64,000 nucleotides of DNA from Chloroflexota bacterium (lineage in GTDB: Bacteria > Chloroflexota > UBA11872), in NCBI GenBank assembly GCA_022820025.1, contig JAJEGF010000004.1, forward strand, positions 111,447-175,446, given 5' to 3'. The notes beneath the pieces are model-generated. The model was given only the letters and a program-made list of their open reading frames with translations, did not search any database and was not told the DNA's origin. Positions 42,749 to 52,061 of this stretch are shown one piece after another; the first letter of the stretch is position 1, and the number at the start of each line of letters is the position of its first letter. The translations under genes and the position numbers were made by a program.

Positions 42749-44680
42749 TCAGCTCCGGGGGGCTGCCCCCAGTTCGCGTTCGAGTTCCGCGAGCCACGCA
42801 CTCACCGTGGGCTCGTCCACCCAGCGCACGGGTCGCGTTCGACTTTCTGCCAGGGCCTGCGCCGCCTGCTCGCGGTTACCCAGCGCGAGTTCGGCCGCCG
42901 CGAGTCCCACCCACGGGTCCGCACTGCTGGCCACGTAGGAGATGGCCTGATACCTGATCGTTTGCCGGAAGTCCTCGCGGGCCAGTTCGGCCATTCCCAG
43001 GCCCATGAGTACCTGGCCCCGCCAGTAGTAAGCCTGCGGTTTGGGATCGCCCAACCGCACTGCCTCGGCGAACGATTCCAGCCCCTGACCAAGTTGACCT
43101 TCCTCAACGAGCATGAGTCCCTTGGCCGCGTGGGCGGCTGCCCAGGTTGGGCGACGTTTTATGGCGTGTTCGATGTCGGCCCACGCGGACGATCGGTCGC
43201 CCAACCGGCGGTAGACCAGAGCCCGAAAGAACGAGGCCTGTTCGTTCAGTAGGAAGCCATCAATGCTTGCCGTGAGCGGACCCAGCGCTTCATTCAGACG
43301 ACCGAGTTGGGCCAGTGCAATGCCCTGAATCACCTCGGCCTCATGAGGTGAAGCCGGAGCCCATTGCGCCGCACGACGGGCTACATCGAGCGCTTCTTGG
43401 GCATAGCCGAATTCCAAGAGCGAACGAGCGGCCCTGCGGAGCGCCACGCCGTCCTCCGACGACACATAGTTGCGCCGAATCTTGGCAATCTCTTCGTGCG
43501 CGTGCTCGGGACAGCCTGCTATTCGATACAGACCTATCTTGTATACGGGGACACTCACTTGGGTTGGATCGAGTTCCAACGAACGTTGATAGTCAGCTAA
43601 TGCGTGCTCCGGATCGCCCAACAGCACGCGCCTGGATCCCCGCGACAAGTGCGACTCGGCTCGTTCGACTCGATCCACAAGAAAGCCCGGCCGTCTGAGG
43701 TGCGCCGTCAGCCATTCGACACCGGCCGTCCTGCGCTCCTGTTGCTCCGTCGTATACCACTCGGCGGCAAACGCCCGTACACGCTCGGTTGAGCATCCGC
43801 TCGGCAGAGGCACGGGCGCCAGTTCGCCGACGCGCCCGATGGATGTGACACCGATGAAGATGGCCAGGCCGGCCACCGCGCCGCCGCGCGTGAAGCGGGC
43901 CGGAAACGAGCCGTACCAGCGCCGGTAGTCCAGCACGAGCACGGCAACGAGGACCGCGACGAACGCCGCACCGACGATGACCAGCACGGGACCGTCATTC
44001 AAACGGGTCAGGCCGCCGACAATCACTGCGGCGGCAACGAATCCGGCGGTCACCAACGCGTCCTCGCGCCGGTCGCGCTCGGGCAGGCTGGCCCTGGGTT
44101 TCAAGACTCCTCGCAGCGGGCCAATGCGGGTTCGATTCCTCAGGGGCCTGCGGTACGGGCGTTCCTGTGCGCGCACCTCGGCGTCTCGCCGCATCTGCTC
44201 GCGGACGAGGGCCGCCTGCGCTTCCTCCGCCTCCCGGGAAAGGCGGGATTCGGGCGGATCGACAGTCTCGGCTGCCTCGGCTTCGATTCCTCGGCGTCGC
44301 TGGCGAAACCGGCGGATATCGCGCTCGTTCTTGCGCCGCAACTGGTCTTCACTCAGCGCGGGCCGGGCGCGGTCCGGCCGAATTGTCGGCGCTGGTCCGC
44401 GGAGACGCGACTCGTGCGCAAGGTCGCCCGGGCCCTGGCCCCAGCGGTAGCCCGGGCGCGGACCGAAGGCCCGCCGCCGCGGCGGATTCGGTGTCGGACC
44501 AGCGAGGTCTGGGGCATCGCCGTGCGGCGTCTGAGGCTCGAACCCGGCCTGCCCGGGCTCGAGCTGATCAGTCGACCCGATTTGCGCGGCCGCCTGCCGG
44601 TCGATTCGCGGTCTGCTGAGCGGACGTCGCGTGGCAAGCCCGATGACTAGGACAAGTACGCGCTGGACCACGTCTCTCAA
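42749..44680 (-). CDS. TPR-repeat membrane protein, copy 1
   Basis: 643 residues. Residues 1-195 are very rich in Arg, Pro and Glu and probably unstructured and cytoplasmic. Three membrane segments follow (about 208-225, 228-250, 262-280). The C-terminal ~340 residues are TPR-like helical repeats with the A-L-x-D-Y-x-x-(A/S)-L-x-L-x-P pattern (EHALADYQRSLELDPTQ; SAWADIEHAIKRRPTWAAAH). A second copy of the same architecture lies immediately upstream on the same strand. Function unknown; TPR domains suggest protein scaffolding. Confidence 0.78.
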   Translation of the reverse strand: MRDVVQRVLVLVIGLATRRPLSRPRIDRQAAAQIGSTDQLEPGQAGFEPQTPHGDAPDLAGPTPNPPRRRAFGPRPGYRWGQGPGDLAHESRLRGPAPTIRPDRARPALSEDQLRRKNERDIRRFRQRRRGIEAEAAETVDPPESRLSREAEEAQAALVREQMRRDAEVRAQERPYRRPLRNRTRIGPLRGVLKPRASLPERDRREDALVTAGFVAAAVIVGGLTRLNDGPVLVIVGAAFVAVLVAVLVLDYRRWYGSFPARFTRGGAVAGLAIFIGVTSIGRVGELAPVPLPSGCSTERVRAFAAEWYTTEQQERRTAGVEWLTAHLRRPGFLVDRVERAESHLSRGSRRVLLGDPEHALADYQRSLELDPTQVSVPVYKIGLYRIAGCPEHAHEEIAKIRRNYVSSEDGVALRRAARSLLEFGYAQEALDVARRAAQWAPASPHEAEVIQGIALAQLGRLNEALGPLTASIDGFLLNEQASFFRALVYRRLGDRSSAWADIEHAIKRRPTWAAAHAAKGLMLVEEGQLGQGLESFAEAVRLGDPKPQAYYWRGQVLMGLGMAELAREDFRQTIRYQAISYVASSADPWVGLAAAELALGNREQAAQALAESRTRPVRWVDEPTVSAWLAELERELGAAPRS

Positions 44681-44982
44681 GGCCAGTCAGCCTCGGTCAA
44701 GAGCAAGCCACCGCTCCTTCCGCCGGGCAACGAGACGCAAGACGCAGCGGCATTAGGTCCACTAGACCCCGAGCGCCCGGAGAATCGCAGTTATCGCGCC
44801 GTGACGCCTACTGGAATAGGCGAACTCTACATCGGGGGCGACGCGTCAGGTGACCCACCTGATCTGCGTGACTGATTCAACCGCTGTTTGTGTCGCCGAC
44901 CGGGCCGTGTAGCAAGCGCCAAAGTGCCCTGCCGGCAGGTTGTAATCCGGCCGGTCGGAACGCCATTCGCCAACATGGACGG
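44681..44982. other. 302-bp spacer between the TPR paralogues
   Basis: No convincing gene on either strand, and no obvious terminator or repeat. It must contain the start signals for TPR copy 1, but I cannot mark a promoter with confidence. Confidence 0.4.
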
Positions 44983-46995
44983 TTAGTTGGCGGGTGAAGT
45001 CCCGAGTTCGCGCTCAAGGATCTCCAGCAGTGCCCTGACCTTCGGTTCATCTTCCCAGCGCATGGGACGGCTTCGGCTCGCCGCCAGCGCCTCGGCCGCT
45101 TGTTCGCGATTGCCGAGTGCGAGTTCGGCGGACGCCAGGCCCACCAAGTGATCGGCGCTCAACGCAATGGGGCCTATGTGCTCGTCAATCTCGATGAAGT
45201 CGTCCCGGGCCGCTTGCGCATCTCCGACTTGCAGGAGCGTCAACCCGCGCCACAGGCGCGCATGCAGCGTCGTTTCCTCGAGCTCAAGGGCCTGATTCAG
45301 TGCGTCCAGACCCTCGAGGATCTGCCCTTGATCGACAAGAAGAACCGCCAAACCCGCTGGGGCGGCAATCCAATTTGGTCGAAGGGACACTGCCCGGTTG
45401 AAGTCCTCACGTGCCCTTGCCATATCGCCGAGTCGGCGATGTACGAGTCCGCGAACAAAGTGAGACTCCCAGTTCACCCGGTTGCGCTCGATGCTCGCGG
45501 ACAACGGCACCAGGGCTTCTTGCAAACGTCCAAGCTGGGCCAGCGCGAAGCCCTGGATGATCTCGGCCTCATGCGGGGATCCGGGCGTCAATTCAGCCGC
45601 ACGGAGCGCCGCGTCGAGCGCCAGTTGCGCATATCCGTGGACGAGAAACTGCTCAGCTGCCTGCAGGAGCACCCCGTCGTCATCCCACGACGTCACCAGC
45701 GGCTGCATTGCTGCAATCTCATCATGGACGTACTGCGAGCAGTCGGCTGCAAAGAAGATCTCCACCCGTTGCACGTATGCCCACAGGTCACTCGGGTCGA
45801 GTTCCAGTCCCCGCTGGATATCGGCGAGCGCCCGTTCAGGCTCGCCGAGTGCCCGCTGGAAGGACGCCCTCCTGAAATACGCTTGCGCTCGCCCGAGGTC
45901 ATCTTCCGTCGCGCTAAGCCGTCGCAACCGGCCGGTGTTGGCATCCACGCCGTTGAGATAGTCCGCCAGCGTCTCGGGTGTGATGTTCGCTTCGGCCAAG
46001 GCTCTGAGTTGCTCCGGCGAGCAATCAGTCGGAAGTGGGATCGGATCCAGTTCGCCCAGGCGCCCGATGGACGTGATCGCGATAAACGCCGCCAGGCCGG
46101 TTACCGCCCCCGCGCGAGTTAATCGGATTGGAAGCGAGCCATGCCACCGCAGGTAGTCCAGCATGAGCGCGACAATCAGCCCAACGGTCATCGCCGCGGC
46201 AAAGATGACCAGAAACGGCTCGTCATCCACGCGGGTGAAACCGCCGACAAAGATGGCGGACAAAACGAAGGCGGAGGTAACCAGGAAGTCCATCCACCGA
46301 TCGCGTTGCGGCAAGTCCGCCCGGGGTTTGAGGATTCCACGCAAGGGGCCGATGCGCGTCCGATTTCGCAATGGCTCTCTGAATGGGCGTTCCTCAGCGC
46401 GTGCTGCCGCATCCCCTTGCAGCTGGTCGCCGACCAGGGCTGCCTGCGCTTCTACGGCCTCCTCCGAGAGTCGAGAATCTCGCGGCTCGGCCGCTGAGGC
46501 CATTTCCGCTTCCATGGCTCGGCGAGCCTGGCGGAAGCGCCGCACGTCCTGCTCGTCCCGCCGGCGCGCCTGGTCGCGATTCGGCACAGGCCGGGCTCGC
46601 GCCGGTCGGATCCGCGGTTCGGGAGTTCGCGACGCTGGTTCCCGGGTACGGTCGCCTGGGGACCGGCCCCACCGGTAGCCTGAACGCGGACCTACCCGCC
46701 GCGTGGCCCGCGGTCCGGTGAGTCGTGGGCGTGCCGGAATCTGCCGTGGTCGGGCGCGCTCAGCGGCATCTCCGCGCAATTGCTGACGGGCCAAATCCGC
46801 CTGAATCTCGGCGGCCCCGGGCGAGAGTCGAGATGTTCGCTGTGTACCTGTACGTCGCCCAGGCTCCGGCCCGTCCGCCTGGCTTGATCGCGAGGAGTCC
46901 GGTGATTCGGGCCATGATTCGTCGACTGGCAAGCCGCTAATGAGTGATATAAGCCGGCCGGCTAAGCGGCGGACCAGGGCCATCACGGCTGACAC
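44983..46995 (-). CDS. TPR-repeat membrane protein, copy 2
   Basis: 670 residues, collinear with copy 1. Shared landmarks: GPRSGYRWGRSPGD near residue 105, NRTRIGPLRGILKPRADLPQRDR near 215, membrane segments at about 238-300, ITSIGRLGELDPIPLPTDC near 315, then TPR repeats (RALADIQRGLELDPSDLW; RAREDFNRAVSLRPNW). The membrane-proximal LRGxLKPRA block is among the best conserved parts, so it probably matters for function. Tandem duplication is evident. Partner proteins and function unknown. Confidence 0.78.
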   Translation of the reverse strand: MSAVMALVRRLAGRLISLISGLPVDESWPESPDSSRSSQADGPEPGRRTGTQRTSRLSPGAAEIQADLARQQLRGDAAERARPRQIPARPRLTGPRATRRVGPRSGYRWGRSPGDRTREPASRTPEPRIRPARARPVPNRDQARRRDEQDVRRFRQARRAMEAEMASAAEPRDSRLSEEAVEAQAALVGDQLQGDAAARAEERPFREPLRNRTRIGPLRGILKPRADLPQRDRWMDFLVTSAFVLSAIFVGGFTRVDDEPFLVIFAAAMTVGLIVALMLDYLRWHGSLPIRLTRAGAVTGLAAFIAITSIGRLGELDPIPLPTDCSPEQLRALAEANITPETLADYLNGVDANTGRLRRLSATEDDLGRAQAYFRRASFQRALGEPERALADIQRGLELDPSDLWAYVQRVEIFFAADCSQYVHDEIAAMQPLVTSWDDDGVLLQAAEQFLVHGYAQLALDAALRAAELTPGSPHEAEIIQGFALAQLGRLQEALVPLSASIERNRVNWESHFVRGLVHRRLGDMARAREDFNRAVSLRPNWIAAPAGLAVLLVDQGQILEGLDALNQALELEETTLHARLWRGLTLLQVGDAQAARDDFIEIDEHIGPIALSADHLVGLASAELALGNREQAAEALAASRSRPMRWEDEPKVRALLEILERELGTSPAN

Positions 46996-47167
46996 GACTC
47001 AGACACGTGCGGTAGCCGCGCAAGCTCGCCCCGCCACTCGGACACTGGGCTGACCTCGGTTGGAGAAGCTACGTGCGTGGCCTCCGGAGTCTATCGCCGG
47101 GCTTGACATCGGGCTTCGCCGGAAATCCGGCCGCTTATCCGAGCCCGGCCGCGACTTGACCCTGCGG

Positions 47168-47749
47168 CTAGCTCACGAGTTCGGAAGCCAACTGCGCCAA
47201 AGCGGCGCGCCAGAACGTGCGCCTGGCTTCCACATCGTTACGATCGGTCAGCTTGGAGTGCTGGACCTGCACGGAACTCTTTTCGGGGCCCTTGTCCCAG
47301 AAGCTGACGTCCACGTTCGTCTGGTCGTTACTCCAGGTGATCCGCATCGACTTGGGTCGGGTGGCGCGCCGAATGGTAATTGACTGGTCGCCGAGCCACC
47401 GCCCCCGCGAGGCCTCGTCCTCCCAGGCGGAAAACAGCACGTCCACCCGCACGGCAACGGTCTTGCTGACGCCAACCTGGTAGCCGCGGGAGGTCTCGTG
47501 CGGTTGGCGGCGGCCGCGTGCTTGTTCGTAGGCCACGGTGACCATTTGGCTCCACCAGCCAGTCAGGCCGTGGCGATCTGCTAACGCCGTGGCGATCTGC
47601 CGATGGGTCAAGTCGGCCGCGCCTTCGGAGTCAAGGAGCGTGAACCACTCGGCCCAGACACGCCCGGTCTTGGCCTGGACGGCGGCGTCGCTGATGGTCG
47701 GCTGCGTCACGTCGTGCTCTCCGGGACGTTCCTCGATCGGAACATTCAT
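47168..47749 (-). CDS. DUF4287-like/SRPBCC-domain protein
   Basis: 193 residues from ATG 47749; an in-frame start far upstream (48100) would run antisense through the lipoprotein gene and is rejected. The N-terminal helical part (SDAAVQAKTGRVWAEWFTLLD, DLTHRQIATALADRHGLTGWWSQMVTVAYE) resembles DUF4287. The remainder (GVSKTVAVRVDVLFSAWEDEASRGRWLG ... THIS-type strands ... RTFWRAALAQLASEL) has the SRPBCC/AHSA1 pattern of a hydrophobic ligand pocket. It is cytoplasmic with unknown ligand. Divergent from the SH3b lipoprotein gene. Confidence 0.72.
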   Translation of the reverse strand: MNVPIEERPGEHDVTQPTISDAAVQAKTGRVWAEWFTLLDSEGAADLTHRQIATALADRHGLTGWWSQMVTVAYEQARGRRQPHETSRGYQVGVSKTVAVRVDVLFSAWEDEASRGRWLGDQSITIRRATRPKSMRITWSNDQTNVDVSFWDKGPEKSSVQVQHSKLTDRNDVEARRTFWRAALAQLASELVS

Positions 47750-47820
47750 CCCATTTGTAAACCGAGATTCACTGGACGCAATCGCCCATGCTCGGTACGG
47801 TGCTACCCAATATGCCGGGG

Positions 47821-48672
47821 ATGAAAGATTACGTGAGCCGCAGAATCGGCGCTTGGACGCGATTCGGACGTCAGACGCTGGCCGCCGGTTTGCTGGTTGG
47901 AAGCGTCGCATTGGCCGGATTCGCGGCATGCGGCGAGTCGGAGCCAGAGGCAACGCCAACGCCCGAACCCACAGCCGTGCCGCTGGTAACGGCGCCCGCC
48001 AGGTCACCCAGTCCCGCGCCCATTCCGACACCAACCCCCGAGCCGCCTCCCACGGCGACGCCTGCGCCGACGCCCACGCCCACGGCTCAACCGGCGCCAC
48101 AACCCGTAACGCCGCGAACAGCCGCCGAGGCGCCGACGCCCGAACCCACGCCCGAACCCACGGCGACGCCGGACGCCATGATGGAAGCGCCGACGGCCTT
48201 GGCTGTTGGCGTTGTCATCCCGCAGGTAGGCCTGAATGTGCGCGACGCGCCAAGCGTTGCCGACGGCGCGGTCCAGTACGTCGCGCTGCAGGGCGAGGAA
48301 CTGGAGCTGACAGACGAGATCAGCGAAATCGACGGGATCGTCTGGCGCCAACTGGCTGACGGGAACTGGGTGCAGGTTCAGTACCTGGAGATCAGCGAGA
48401 CGACGGAAGAGGTCATGACGGACGCAACGCCGGCGGCCACATCCGAGTCGACGACGGCGACAGTCTCGCAGACCATCGGCGTCGTCGTCCCTGAAATCGG
48501 CCTGAATGTGCGCGACGCGCCAAGTGTTGTTGAGGGAGCCATTCAATACGTCGCCCTGCAGGGCGAGGAGCTGGTTTTGACCGGGCAGATTGTGGAGGCC
48601 GAAGACGCCGTCTGGTACGAACTCGAGGACGGAAACTGGGTCCAGGGGCAGTACCTGGATTTCAACCCCTAG
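47821..48672 (+). CDS. Lipoprotein with two SH3b domains
   Basis: 283 residues from ATG 47821 (ATG 47788 would add 11 residues). The signal peptide has a basic start, the hydrophobic LLVGSVALAGFAA and Cys lipobox near residue 37. A ~90-residue linker of TPEP/TPTP repeats follows. Two bacterial SH3 domains, each starting (Q/E)(V/I)GLNVRDAPS and ending (N)WVQ(V/G)QYL, occupy about 135-205 and 220-283. They are near-identical in places even in DNA (CTGAATGTGCGCGACGCGCC twice). SH3b domains typically bind peptidoglycan or other wall polymers, so a wall-associated outer-surface protein is likely. Confidence 0.82.
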   Translation: MKDYVSRRIGAWTRFGRQTLAAGLLVGSVALAGFAACGESEPEATPTPEPTAVPLVTAPARSPSPAPIPTPTPEPPPTATPAPTPTPTAQPAPQPVTPRTAAEAPTPEPTPEPTATPDAMMEAPTALAVGVVIPQVGLNVRDAPSVADGAVQYVALQGEELELTDEISEIDGIVWRQLADGNWVQVQYLEISETTEEVMTDATPAATSESTTATVSQTIGVVVPEIGLNVRDAPSVVEGAIQYVALQGEELVLTGQIVEAEDAVWYELEDGNWVQGQYLDFNP

Positions 48673-49032
48673 GCAAGACTGCAAGCGCTGGGGCAAGGGC
48701 TTCCCTGAGCAACCTGGACCGGCTGGGAATCACCGGGCTGACCACCGGGAGTTGGCTCGTTGGGATTGGCATTTCGACCAGCGCGGACTTAGACGCGATC
48801 GCCGCGGTGGAGTCCTGGCAACGGCTGAGGGCCGCACGCCGCGCGGTCGAAGCTCACTTCACCTAGGAATCTGCCCTGCCGCACCTTTGCTGCAAGGGTA
48901 ATCCGGTGCTCGTGCGCGATCATCTGAGGGAGGCGAACGTGGCGCCGTCAGACGAGCGAGAAGCCTGACTCGTCCTCAGTCCTACAGTTAGCGGCCCGTA
49001 GACTGGACCGGACGCTTCGAGGATCAAGCGGC
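48673..49032. other. 360-bp spacer, possibly holding a gene fragment
   Basis: No complete gene. A protein-like open frame on the plus strand occupies 48705-48866 and is listed separately; the rest (48867-49032) shows nothing I can support. Confidence 0.35.
48705..48866 (+). pseudogene. Possible C-terminal gene fragment
   Basis: A 53-codon frame ending at TAG 48864 reads LSNLDRLGITGLTTGSWLVG and continues into an amphipathic helix rich in Ala, Arg and Glu (SWQRLRAARRAVEAHFT). Its composition resembles the end of a real protein, but it has no plausible start codon or ribosome binding site. It may be the relic of a truncated gene, or chance in high-GC DNA. Confidence 0.2.
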
Positions 49033-49242
49033 GTGATTGTGCTGCTCGGCGAACTGGCGCGGCGACTGCTTACGAGTGTGGTCACGCGTTACGTATTCCT
49101 GTTCATTTCGGCTGTGCTCATTCCGTTTAGCCTGCGGCACCCAATCATGACCGTAGGCGTCGTGCTGATTCTGGCGCTGGTGGGCTATCTGCTGTTCAGC
49201 GCCAGCCGCCAGGCTCGCGACGAGGACGGTCAGGACTGGTAG
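49033..49242 (+). CDS. Small two-segment membrane protein
   Basis: 69 residues from a GTG start. Two hydrophobic segments (VVTRYVFLFISAVLIPFSL and IMTVGVVLILALVGYLLFSA) joined by a short loop with Arg/His, then an acidic tail (ARDEDGQDW). Codon use is like the neighbours. It is convergent with and 7 bp from the fucU-like gene. No family recognised. Confidence 0.5.
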   Translation: MIVLLGELARRLLTSVVTRYVFLFISAVLIPFSLRHPIMTVGVVLILALVGYLLFSASRQARDEDGQDW

Positions 49243-49249
49243 CCCCGGC

Positions 49250-49675
49250 CTAGAGCACGCCCTTTGTCAGGATCAGGTTGCCGTAGAGGCGCCGCTCGCC
49301 CGTGGCCACGATGGCAAAGGCTTGGCGGGCCCGCTCGTAAAAGGCGAAGCGTTCGACGCGCTCAAAGCCTACGGGTCCGCCGTGTGCGGCCTCGGCGATT
49401 CGCTCGAATTCCGACCATATCCCGGGCCTGGCCTTTGGATCGCCGACCACGGACATGACGGCTGCGGGCTCGTCCACGTATTCGTCCAACGGCAATAGTG
49501 ACAGGATGGCCTCTGCGGCGCGCGTGGCAGGCACGTCGTCCAGCCGGACGAGGCGGCGAGCGCTGGCTTCGGCCGGAAAGTTGGCGTCCACGATGACCAG
49601 TTCGTCCCCATGCCCCATGGCCGCGAGGATCCGCAGCAGATCCGGGCCCAGGAGCGGATCGATACCCTTCAACAT
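49250..49675 (-). CDS. fucU: RbsD/FucU-family sugar mutarotase
   Basis: 141 residues, the usual family length. The start MLKGIDPLLGPDLLRILAAMGHGDELVIVDANFPA is characteristic: the His in GHGD is the catalytic base and VDANFPA the conserved strand. R-R-L-V-R-L near residue 40 and the C-terminal FAIVATGERRLYGNLILTKG match FucU. It interconverts alpha and beta anomers of L-fucose or related sugars so that catabolic enzymes receive the right form. It fits with the GH4 glycosidase and polyol oxidoreductase downstream in the region. Cytoplasmic. Confidence 0.92.
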   Translation of the reverse strand: MLKGIDPLLGPDLLRILAAMGHGDELVIVDANFPAEASARRLVRLDDVPATRAAEAILSLLPLDEYVDEPAAVMSVVGDPKARPGIWSEFERIAEAAHGGPVGFERVERFAFYERARQAFAIVATGERRLYGNLILTKGVL

Positions 49676-49795
49676 GGCGGTGTCCTGATGCGTGTGCGTG
49701 GCGGCATGGTGTCACACCAGGACCGCGCAAAGGTTTGATGCGTCACGAACCACGGGAGCTGATCACGCTAGGCTAAGCGGCCCTGTGGGATTGAG

Positions 49796-50590
49796 ATGAC
49801 TGTGCGGAAGCCAGCCGACTACGCCGAGATCACGGCGCGGGTTGACGCCGCCACCGCTTTGGCAGGCCTTGAGTTGACTCGGTATCCGATTGCGGAGCTT
49901 GGCCTCGACCTGTTGAGGGTGGACATTCCAGCGCGGGATTCCGCCGTGGCGCGGCTCGCGGTGTTCGCCGGCACCCACGGTGATGAGCCGGCGCCGGTCG
50001 TGACCGTGCTGCAGTTCCTGGAACAGGGCCTGTGGACGCGGAGTCCGTCGGTTGCCTTCAGCGTCTTTCCGTGTCTGAACCCAACCGGCTATGACCTTGG
50101 GACACGCGAAAACAAGGACGGGATCGACCTGAACCGACAGTTTGCGCGCGACGAGGTGCCTGAAGTCCGCACCCTGCGCGCCGCCGTGGCCCACGACACT
50201 TTCGATACCTTCGTCGACGCCCACGAAGACCCCGAGGAAGTGGGGTTTTACACCTACGCGTTTTTCAGCGACAGTTCCTGGCCGCGTCTGATCGTGGAAG
50301 CGGTGGCCGAGCATGGCCCGATCATCGACACGCCCGAGGCGGACGACCATCCTGTCGAGGGCGGGGTGGTTGCGCATGGCGATGAAGAGACTCGGGATGA
50401 ACGGTTTCGCGAATACATGGCGGACGGCGAATGGCCATTGCCGTTCTACTTCTATGATCGTGGGATCCGCGACTTCATGACCACCGAGACGCCGGGGCTC
50501 ATTGAGTTGTCCACGCGGGTCGCCATGCAGCACGCGGCTCGCGACCGCCTGGTGGATCTGCTGACAGCCGCAAGGAGCGATGACGCATGA
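49796..50590 (+). CDS. M14-family metallocarboxypeptidase-like protein
   Basis: 264 residues. Zn ligands H and E lie in AGTHGDEPAP near residue 60, and the third His in FVDAHEDPEE near 142. NPTGYDLGTRENKDGIDLNRQF carries the substrate-binding Asn-Arg, and the catalytic Glu is in TTETPGLIELST near 238. This matches the M14 carboxypeptidase/succinylglutamate desuccinylase fold. No signal peptide, so it acts inside the cell, perhaps on a small amide. The stop overlaps the next gene's start by 4 bp (ATGA), so this hydrolase and the amidohydrolase form a coupled operon. Confidence 0.85.
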   Translation: MTVRKPADYAEITARVDAATALAGLELTRYPIAELGLDLLRVDIPARDSAVARLAVFAGTHGDEPAPVVTVLQFLEQGLWTRSPSVAFSVFPCLNPTGYDLGTRENKDGIDLNRQFARDEVPEVRTLRAAVAHDTFDTFVDAHEDPEEVGFYTYAFFSDSSWPRLIVEAVAEHGPIIDTPEADDHPVEGGVVAHGDEETRDERFREYMADGEWPLPFYFYDRGIRDFMTTETPGLIELSTRVAMQHAARDRLVDLLTAARSDDA

Positions 50591-51477
50591 CGGGTGCCAG
50601 TCTTCCGGTAATCGACGCTCACGCCCACGTTGGCGTGCAGCAATTGCAGGACCACATGCCGGGCTACTGGCCGGAAGGGAAGAACGGTCAGTCCGAAGCC
50701 GACATGCTGGCCTGTATGGACGCCACCCGAGTTGACTACGCCGTGCTGCATACCTGCAACATCTGGGGCATGAAGTACGCGGCGCGAATGGTTCGCGAGC
50801 ACGGCGACCGCTTCATTGCGGTGATAAAGGTCGAAGGTGGGGAAGCGCACCTCCCGCCCCAGTTGGCGACCATTCAGCGTCACGTGGAGGACGAAGGCTT
50901 CAAGGGGCTGTACTACGACCCCTGGCCGCCGTCGGACGACGCCTTCGCCAACTTCCATGCGCCTAGATTCTGGCCCGTGTGGGAGCTCGTCGATCAAATG
51001 AAGCTGCCGGTCTGCACAGTCTCGTACGGCACCGACTCTCCGGACCACTTTCAGGCCCTGATCAAGCTGCTGGACGCGTGGCCCGATCTGACGATTACAG
51101 TCGTGCACGGTCTGTACGTAGGAATGAAAGCGCCGGAAGGACTGATTGACGCGGAAGGCCGGGTGACGTTTGATCCGGGCATTGTTGACCTGGTCACGAA
51201 CTACGACGTCAACCTCGAAATCCTGGCCGGCTATCCGGGCGCCTGGTGGGGTCCCGACGACGTGGTGCTGCGCGCGCTCTACGACACGTTCGGACCGCGA
51301 AAGCTGATTTGGGGATCCGAATTCACCAAGGCCAACGCACTGACCCAGGAGCAGGCCCGCTCACCCGAGTACTACGCCACACAGGTGAACTACCTGCGGG
51401 ACCAGTGCGCCTATATCCCGGACGACGATCGAGCCTGGATCATGGGCGGAAACACGGCCCGAATCTACGGGGTCTAG
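50587..51477 (+). CDS. Amidohydrolase-family (Amidohydro_2) metal-dependent hydrolase
   Basis: 296 residues starting with ATG inside the previous gene's stop (ATGA). The first metal motif is IDAHAHVG near residue 10 (HxH), with IKVEGGE near 80 and TVVHGLYVG near 178 supplying a His; GSEFTKAN near 242 and WIMGGNTARIYGV at the C-terminus are characteristic of the ACMSD/gamma-resorcylate decarboxylase branch (Amidohydro_2). These catalyse decarboxylation or hydrolysis of small acids or lactones. Coupling to the M14-type gene suggests consecutive steps on one substrate. Cytoplasmic. Confidence 0.87.
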   Translation: MTGASLPVIDAHAHVGVQQLQDHMPGYWPEGKNGQSEADMLACMDATRVDYAVLHTCNIWGMKYAARMVREHGDRFIAVIKVEGGEAHLPPQLATIQRHVEDEGFKGLYYDPWPPSDDAFANFHAPRFWPVWELVDQMKLPVCTVSYGTDSPDHFQALIKLLDAWPDLTITVVHGLYVGMKAPEGLIDAEGRVTFDPGIVDLVTNYDVNLEILAGYPGAWWGPDDVVLRALYDTFGPRKLIWGSEFTKANALTQEQARSPEYYATQVNYLRDQCAYIPDDDRAWIMGGNTARIYGV

Positions 51478-51570
51478 TCGGCGGCTCGACTTGCTCGCAT
51501 GGCCACGCCTTGACGGCTGTGTAGGAACTCATACCGACAGATCCCGCCAGGAACGGCCTAGAATGCCGAG

Positions 51571-52014
51571 ATGGCGTGGCGCAATGGTGGGCTCATGCAA
51601 TCGTCAAAGGTTCGACGGCTCATTCGATTAGCGGCGATATGTCTCTGGCTGCCGCTGGGGATCCTGGTGCTTTCAGTGATTCGCTTCGGCGGCTTGCCAA
51701 CCGATGGCGGGTTGGGCGGACCATTGGCCGTTGGCGCCATGGTTGGGTCCATGGTCCTCTTCACCTGGATCGCGGCGATTCCGCTGACCGCGGCATTGGC
51801 GCTGCTCTATCGTCGAGCTCGCTTCCTCGCCTACGCGTTCGGAGCGGTGCTTGGCCCGATCACGGTGTTTGGTGCGTTGATCGGCGGCCTGTTCGGGCCC
51901 ATCGGCATCGTGGCTTACCCGCTGGTGTTCTCGTCGCCAGCCTGGATCGCCCTGGGCATTACCGCTCTGGTCCAACGGGGCCGCACTATTGAGAGGCCGG
52001 CGGAGAGCGCTTAG
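51571..52014 (+). CDS. Membrane protein of unknown function
   Basis: 147 residues (in-frame ATG 51595 is an alternative start, skipping eight residues). Four membrane segments: about 22-40, 52-75, 88-108 and 112-138. Gly- and Pro-rich turns lie between them. No conserved catalytic motif seen. Stands alone, convergent with the amidase gene. Confidence 0.65.
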   Translation: MAWRNGGLMQSSKVRRLIRLAAICLWLPLGILVLSVIRFGGLPTDGGLGGPLAVGAMVGSMVLFTWIAAIPLTAALALLYRRARFLAYAFGAVLGPITVFGALIGGLFGPIGIVAYPLVFSSPAWIALGITALVQRGRTIERPAESA

Positions 52015-52061
52015 ACCAGCGCGTTGGGTCACTGGCTGGGCCTAGTCCGCGACCGAAACAC

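Noticed and set aside
47750..48100. N-terminal extension of the SRPBCC-like gene
   Set aside because: It would run antisense through the lipoprotein linker; Trp/Arg/Ala-rich translation without protein character.
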